A stretch of 29,108 nt of DNA from the NCBI GenBank assembly GCA_964468805.1, contig CAYXWM010000036.1, positions 1 through 29,108 of the forward strand, in the 5' to 3' direction. A model generated the notes under the pieces. That model searched no databases, was not told the origin of the DNA, and saw nothing but the letters and a program-made list of their open reading frames with translations. Of this stretch, positions 25,056 to 29,108 are shown in pieces. The position numbers and the translations under genes were made by a program. Source of the DNA: CAYXWM01 sp964468805 (GTDB lineage: Bacteria > Bacillota > Clostridia > Lachnospirales > WRBF01). The first letter of the stretch is position 1. Each line of letters begins with the position of its first letter.

Positions 25056-25548
25056 ATTGTTTAAAGTCAAAAAATTTTGAAGCACCGGGTTGAGTTTGAT
25101 TCTGTGAAGTATAGGTAGGCTCTTGTTCCGATGCGGAAGAATACAAATTGACGGTAAAATTTATATAATCGAGAGAGTGGTCTATAAGTATGCGATTTTG
25201 CTCGTTTACTTCTTTAAGCTTTGTTGCCACAAGGATGATTTTTTCTGTCAATTCATTCAACTGTTCCTTTTCCGGGCTGTTTAATGCGGTTGAAACCGTA
25301 CTGAGTTTTACGGAACTTTGGTCCAAATTAAGCACCATAGCTATGTCTGACATTAATTCATTAATAGCCTTTTCGAATTTATTGTTACGGCTGATAAGTG
25401 TATTTTCCAGTCCGGTGATAAATTGAAGCTGCTCCAGATTGTTTTGAACTATTACGTCTTTTTTCTCCTCGGACAACCCCAGTAAATCTTGCAGATTATT
25501 AAACTGATCCTGTAGCATATTAATCAAATCTTCTATGAGGCTTGCCAC
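25054..25548 (-). CDS. flgN: FlgN-family flagellar chaperone
   Basis: FlgN is the cytosolic export chaperone for FlgK and FlgL. The 164-residue protein is almost wholly helical and coiled-coil-like (ASLIEDLINMLQDQFNNLQDL, KKDVIVQNNLEQLQFITGLE, KLKEVNEQNRILIDHSLDYI), with a disordered Gln/Thr-rich tail. That matches the FlgN plan, and its position between flgM and flgK confirms it. It starts with GTG, with AAGAGGG (complement of 25554-25560) 5 nt upstream. It begins 14 bp after flgM ends, so the two are co-transcribed. Confidence 0.88.
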   Translation of the reverse strand: MASLIEDLINMLQDQFNNLQDLLGLSEEKKDVIVQNNLEQLQFITGLENTLISRNNKFEKAINELMSDIAMVLNLDQSSVKLSTVSTALNSPEKEQLNELTEKIILVATKLKEVNEQNRILIDHSLDYINFTVNLYSSASEQEPTYTSQNQTQPGASKFFDFKQ

Positions 25549-25562
25549 GTGTACCCTCTTTT

Positions 25563-25853
25563 CTATCTTTTAATGTCAAACAAGGAATCCAGCTCCAAAA
25601 TGCTTCCGGCAACGTCGTCGGCAGTAACTTTATAGCTGCCCGAACGTATTTTTTTCGTAATTTCCGCAATTCTGTCTTCCCTTACGTCCGGAACTTTTGA
25701 GAGAGCATTGTTGACAACTTGATAATCCTTAGCGCTTGAAGAAAGAGCAAAGGTTTCCTTTTGAGCCTCGGCTTTGGTTTTTTTGGTTTTTTGTCCCGAA
25801 TTGACATTGTATTGCTCATAGGCTTTAGAAATATTGGAAATTCTGAAGTCCAT
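25563..25853 (-). CDS. flgM: Anti-sigma-28 factor FlgM
   Basis: FlgM holds the flagellar sigma factor inactive until it is exported through the finished hook. The 96-residue protein has a disordered, Lys-rich first half and the conserved sigma-binding second half (LSSSAKDYQVVNNALSKVPD, then REDRIAEITKKIRSGSYKVT and VAGSILE). A GTG at 25862 is in frame, but it forms part of the AGGTGA ribosome site for the ATG at 25853, so the latter is the start. A perfect inverted repeat lies in its leader. The yvyF gene found between comFC and flgM in Bacillus is absent. Confidence 0.95.
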   Translation of the reverse strand: MDFRISNISKAYEQYNVNSGQKTKKTKAEAQKETFALSSSAKDYQVVNNALSKVPDVREDRIAEITKKIRSGSYKVTADDVAGSILELDSLFDIKR

Positions 25854-26172
25854 ATCAATCACCTGCTTACTGTTTTTACGTGTTTTTGGGTTCTGATACT
25901 ATTTCTGCGTATTAGCTGAGAAATAGTATTAAAGGTTTTGCTTTATCACACTATAAGTATCGTCAATAATAACGCAAAGCATTATAATATTTTTAATAAA
26001 CAGCGTAATATAAATATTAGCTTTATTGTAAATTATTACATAAGCGAGAGTTTGGCATGTAATATATTGTTATATTTACTATAATTTATGGACTTAACGG
26101 AATATTTTGATGATATTTTATGTAAAACAGAATTATTGTAATTATTTTTTCTTATGATTTTTTTTAATACCG
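25854..26172. other. AT-rich gap between comFC and flgM, flgM leader
   Basis: This 319-bp stretch without a gene becomes very AT-rich towards comFC. On the minus strand, TTGCGT and TATAGT spaced by 16 bp (near 25950-25980) could be a promoter for flgM. An 11-bp perfect inverted repeat follows at 25896-25929. No clear terminator for comFC was found. Confidence 0.35.
25896..25929 (-). repeat. Perfect 11-bp inverted repeat in the flgM leader
   Basis: ATACTATTTCT (25896-25906) and AGAAATAGTAT (25919-25929) are exact complements with a 12-nt spacer. Neither strand has a T run after it, so it is more likely an operator or an RNA stem-loop in the flgM 5' leader than a terminator. Confidence 0.6.
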
Positions 26173-26898
26173 CTAAATTTTCTTATTTCCCATATTTGCT
26201 ACGGCAAAGGTGGCAGTATATATTTCTTTTACACCCATCTCCGCAAGAACCTTTGCACAGGCGTTTAGGGTAGTACCGGTGGTAATTATATCGTCTATAA
26301 TCAGAACTTTTTCGTATTGAGTGAAATCTGTATCCGGGCAGGGAAGTATGGCGTTGTTTAGGTTGGAAATCCTCTCGTTGTGACTTAGGCGACTTTGGGG
26401 TTTGGAATTTCCCACTCTCTCAAGAAGGTTAACCACAGGTATTTTCAAGTATGCGGAAAGCTCCGTTGCAAAGAGTTGGGTTTGATTATAACCTCGGCTT
26501 TTCATGCGTGCCTTTGGAATGGGCACGGGTACAAGGCAATCTGCAGTAGAAAAATCCGTTTCTTTTAAATATAGATGCATTAAATAAGCCATATCCCGGC
26601 TGAATTCCGGGCGGTCGTAAAACTTAAATTTGTGAATTATTTCACGAATAATATCGTGATATTTAAAGGCTCCGTAGTTTTTCTTAAAGTAAAAAGGGGT
26701 ATTAAAACAAAGACTGCATTGACCCGATATATTTGGGGCACCGCATATTTCGCAAGCAGGTACTTTTATAAACAACTTTTGAAGCTCCGCTCTGCAATCT
26801 TCGCAAATATGAAACTCCCTATCTTTATAAGGTCGCTTACAAACCGCACAACCTTCGGGAAAAATCCATTCCAAAATTTTTCTGAAAAATACGGGCAT
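26173..26898 (-). CDS. comFC: ComF family phosphoribosyltransferase-like protein
   Basis: ComFC-type proteins take part in natural DNA uptake in Bacillus and related bacteria; in many Clostridia only this member of the comF operon remains. The 241-residue protein has two zinc-finger pairs (C17/C20 with C32/C35, and C49/C52 with C61/C64). These are followed by a phosphoribosyltransferase domain with VLIIDDIITTGTT (198-210) as the PRPP loop. VPVPIPKARMKSRGYNQT (123-140) is the other ComF hallmark. GGAGG precedes the ATG closely. No comFA helicase is adjacent; the gene upstream is recD2. The name is by family and location. Confidence 0.9.
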   Translation of the reverse strand: MPVFFRKILEWIFPEGCAVCKRPYKDREFHICEDCRAELQKLFIKVPACEICGAPNISGQCSLCFNTPFYFKKNYGAFKYHDIIREIIHKFKFYDRPEFSRDMAYLMHLYLKETDFSTADCLVPVPIPKARMKSRGYNQTQLFATELSAYLKIPVVNLLERVGNSKPQSRLSHNERISNLNNAILPCPDTDFTQYEKVLIIDDIITTGTTLNACAKVLAEMGVKEIYTATFAVANMGNKKI

Positions 26899-26933
26899 AG
26901 TTACCTCCGATTACAGATTCGGATATTCCTTGG

Positions 26934-27024
26934 ATAAACGCTGATAAATTCCCCATTTACAAGAGGTTTGCCATAGGCTTATAAGCCCGGCTATTTTTTC
27001 CATCATAAATTCATCAGCGTTTAT
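26934..27024. repeat. Long inverted repeat between recD2 and comFC
   Basis: ATAAACGCTGATAAATT (26934-26950) and AATTCATCAGCGTTTAT (27008-27024) pair over 17 bp with one mismatch. The 57-nt loop contains the perfect palindrome GGCTTATAAGCC. The right arm ends at the recD2 stop codon. It could be a cruciform-type repeat or a processing signal between the two genes. No second copy is present in the window. Confidence 0.6.
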
Positions 27025-27025
27025 T

Positions 27026-29108
27026 TTATCCCGTAATTATGTGCGGTTTCAAAGCTTGCAGTCGCCGGGCAAGGGAAGAATATCTGTTGATTTCTTTTGA
27101 GTTGTCTACCATGGTGTGGATGGCGTTTTGTATTCCCACTATTACTACCAGAGTTTTCGCTCGGGTAATGGCAGTGTAAATCAAGTTTCTGCTCATAAGC
27201 ATAGGAGGAGCATAAACCACCGGGATAATAACCACGGGATATTCCGAACCTTGGGATTTGTGGATGGTGATGGCGTAGGAAAGCTCCAACTCGTCCAGTT
27301 GGGTAAAATCGTAGGTTACAAGGCGGTTGTCGTCAAAGAGAACTTCAAGGGTTTCGTTTTCCCTGTCTATGGATTGGATAAGCCCCGTGTCGCCGTTGTA
27401 AACACCCTGCCCGTCCTCTGGCTGTAATCCGTTTCTTGCTGTGTACATACGCCAAGGCATATGATAATTGTTTTTTATTTGCATGACCTTGTCGCCCTCA
27501 CGGAAAACGGTTTGACCATGTTCCTTTTGGTATTTTCCGCTTGATTCCGGGTTCAGAACTGATTGAAGTATGTGATTTAGGTTTCTTGTACCCAGAAGGG
27601 ATTTTCTCATGGGTGTTAAAACCTGTATATCTGTTAAGGGATTACAACCCATATATGAAGGCAGGCGTTTGGTTATAAGATCGGCTATAGTTTGTTTTAT
27701 TAATTCCGGGTTACTTTGCTTGATAAAGAAAAAATCACGTTCTTTTTCGTTTAATACAGGGTATTCGCCCTTAATTATGCGGTGAGCGTTCATTACAATG
27801 GCACTTTCACGAGCCTGTCTGAAAATTTCGTCCAACTCCACCACCTTAATCAAACCGCAGGTGATTATATCCTTTAAAACATTGCCGGCACCTATGGACG
27901 GAAGCTGATTTACGTCTCCCACAAGAATCAACCGAGAGCCGTTTCTAACCGCCTTCAGCAAGGCACTCATAAGCAGAATGTCCACCATGGAACTTTCGTC
28001 TATGATAATAACGTCGGCTTCTACCGGGTCGTCCTCGTCCTTGTTGAAAACGGAGTATTCTCCTTGATTTTGCAAAAGTCTGTGTATGGTCTTAGCCGGG
28101 CGACCCGTAGTTTCCTCAAGGCGTTTTGCGGCTCTACCGGTGGGTGCCGCCAATTCTATTTCCAAGCCCCGTAATTCCAAGAGGCGAATTATGGTGTTGA
28201 TGGTAGTGGTTTTACCCGTACCCGGACCGCCGGTAATTACCAAAACTCCGCATTCCAAGGCGTATTTTACCGCCAAACGTTGCTTTTCCGCCAAAACTAT
28301 ACCCGTCATAGATTCCGCACGGTTAATTTCTTGCTCCGGACAAAAGTCGGCGGTTTCTTTGTTTACGGTCAGTTCCAGAAGCTTTTTGCTGACTTGGCTT
28401 TCGGCGTAGAAGTATTGATTTAAGTAAATATTAAAACATCCGTCGGCTTGCTCACGGCAAATTATTCTGTTGAATTGCATATCGGTTAAGGTATGCTGTA
28501 ACAATTCCGTCTCCGCGGACAGCAATTCGCCGGTACGAAACAAAAGTTCTTCCTGAGGTAAATATACATGACCGTTGGAGGCGGCGTGTTGCAAAATATA
28601 TTTTACCCCGGCGGAAAGGCGATTGGGCGAGTTTTTGTCCAGACCCATTTTTTCCGCTAAGGAATCCGCTGTTTTAAAGCCCAGCCCGAAAATTTGGTCG
28701 GTGAGAGCAAAGGGATTGTTACGGATTATGTTGTAGGTTTCGCCTTTGTATGCTTTATATATTTTTAATGCCATAGTCAAGGATATACCCAAGGGTTGCA
28801 AAAAAAGCATTATTTCTCGCATATCCCGTTGTTCATGGAATACGGCTTGAATACTTAATGCTTTTTGCAGAGTAATACCCTTGATTTCCGCAAGGCGTTC
28901 CGGATAGTCTTGGATTACGGTAAGGGTGTTTTCGCCGAAGGTCTTGACCATACGCTTGGCAAGCCCTTTGGCAACACCTTTAATAACCCCGGAGGCAAGG
29001 TATTTTTCTATATGGTCAACTTTCGTGGGCAGGTCGGTTTCATAGGCGATTACGCTAAGTTGTTTTCCGTAAGTGGGATGGGTAACGAACTTGCCGGTGA
29101 TTTTTACT
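27026..29108 (-). CDS. recD2: ATP-dependent helicase RecD2 (RecD/TraA family), 5' end outside the window
   Basis: RecD2 is a 5'-to-3' DNA helicase in recombination and repair, in bacteria where it works without RecBC. The reading frame is open to the window edge, and the N-terminal family sequence (TGKFVTHPTYGKQLSVIAY, then GVAKGLAKRMVKTFGENTL) lies upstream of the first internal ATG at 28951. So the gene is incomplete here rather than starting there. Visible motifs, in order, are helix-hairpin-helix-like repeats, Walker A GGPGTGKTT, IIIDESSMVD, VGDVNQLPSIGAGNVL, DEIFRQARESA and the C-terminal YAITIHKSQGSEYP. About 694 residues are in the window, close to the usual ~740. It is followed by comFC after a long inverted repeat. 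Confidence 0.96.
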   Translation of the reverse strand, partial: VKITGKFVTHPTYGKQLSVIAYETDLPTKVDHIEKYLASGVIKGVAKGLAKRMVKTFGENTLTVIQDYPERLAEIKGITLQKALSIQAVFHEQRDMREIMLFLQPLGISLTMALKIYKAYKGETYNIIRNNPFALTDQIFGLGFKTADSLAEKMGLDKNSPNRLSAGVKYILQHAASNGHVYLPQEELLFRTGELLSAETELLQHTLTDMQFNRIICREQADGCFNIYLNQYFYAESQVSKKLLELTVNKETADFCPEQEINRAESMTGIVLAEKQRLAVKYALECGVLVITGGPGTGKTTTINTIIRLLELRGLEIELAAPTGRAAKRLEETTGRPAKTIHRLLQNQGEYSVFNKDEDDPVEADVIIIDESSMVDILLMSALLKAVRNGSRLILVGDVNQLPSIGAGNVLKDIITCGLIKVVELDEIFRQARESAIVMNAHRIIKGEYPVLNEKERDFFFIKQSNPELIKQTIADLITKRLPSYMGCNPLTDIQVLTPMRKSLLGTRNLNHILQSVLNPESSGKYQKEHGQTVFREGDKVMQIKNNYHMPWRMYTARNGLQPEDGQGVYNGDTGLIQSIDRENETLEVLFDDNRLVTYDFTQLDELELSYAITIHKSQGSEYPVVIIPVVYAPPMLMSRNLIYTAITRAKTLVVIVGIQNAIHTMVDNSKEINRYSSLARRLQALKPHIITG

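Noticed and set aside
28898..28951. Start of recD2 at the ATG at 28951
   Set aside because: The frame stays open to the window edge, and clear RecD2 sequence lies upstream of this ATG, so it is internal.
1..29108. CRISPR array, tRNA or rRNA genes, intact insertion sequence
   Set aside because: No regularly spaced repeats, no tRNA- or rRNA-like sequence and no transposase ORF could be recognised.

Overview
The window looks like chromosome from a motile, low-to-moderate GC member of the Firmicutes, most likely class Clostridia. Two gene orders support this. The first is rnhB, a FliK-like gene, a FlhB C-domain gene (flhX) and yraN, followed by pgeF, a DUF512/radical-SAM gene, der, plsY and gpsA; this arrangement is familiar from Peptococcaceae-like Clostridia. 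The second, on the minus strand, is comFC, flgM, flgN, flgK, flgL, fliW and csrA, the Gram-positive late-flagellar order also seen around the Bacillus comF locus. Genus and species cannot be told from the window. Genes are tightly packed, with good Shine-Dalgarno sites and several 1- to 4-bp start/stop overlaps.

Layout. Positions 1-2473 hold a half-size ABC exporter whose nucleotide-binding domain carries the residues of a degenerate ATPase site, plus a tiny YtxH-like membrane protein gene. This block is flanked by an inverted repeat of 39 perfect bases (about 53 with mismatches). Next comes a Cys-rich C_GCAxxG_C_C-type protein (minus) and about 500 bp without a gene. From 3613 to 18323 everything is on the plus strand: rnhB; the FliK-like/FlhX/YraN trio; pgeF with the PDZ-radical-SAM protein; der; plsY; gpsA-sbcD; sbcC; thrC. 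A convergent terminator at 18329-18360 separates thrC from csrA. From 18407 to the right edge everything is on the minus strand, transcribed right to left: recD2 (5' end outside the window), comFC, flgM, flgN, two tandem flgK paralogues, flgL, fliW, csrA.

How the genes fit together. Both halves contain flagellar export and assembly functions. FlgM (anti-sigma-28), FlgN (FlgK/FlgL chaperone), FlgK and FlgL (hook-filament junction) and FliW/CsrA (flagellin homeostasis switch) form the right-hand block. A FliK-like protein and a stand-alone FlhB C-terminal domain, the usual partners in export-specificity switching, sit in the left housekeeping block. The rest is core maintenance: ribosome assembly (Der), lipid synthesis (PlsY, GpsA), DNA repair (SbcCD, RecD2, RNase HII), threonine synthesis and cell-wall fidelity (PgeF).

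The most distinctive content is between genes. A MITE-like family of about 130-138 bp occurs three times, flanked by TA, and two copies lie directly upstream of flagellar genes (the fliK-like gene and fliW). A second family of hairpins ending in a CAAGGTCTT-type tail occurs about six times, and its two best copies show compensatory base changes. sbcC appears to start at an ATC codon. Several start codons were placed by Shine-Dalgarno position rather than by longest ORF (2473, 3108, 6507, 13181, 19129, 25853). No CRISPR array, tRNA, rRNA or intact transposase was seen.
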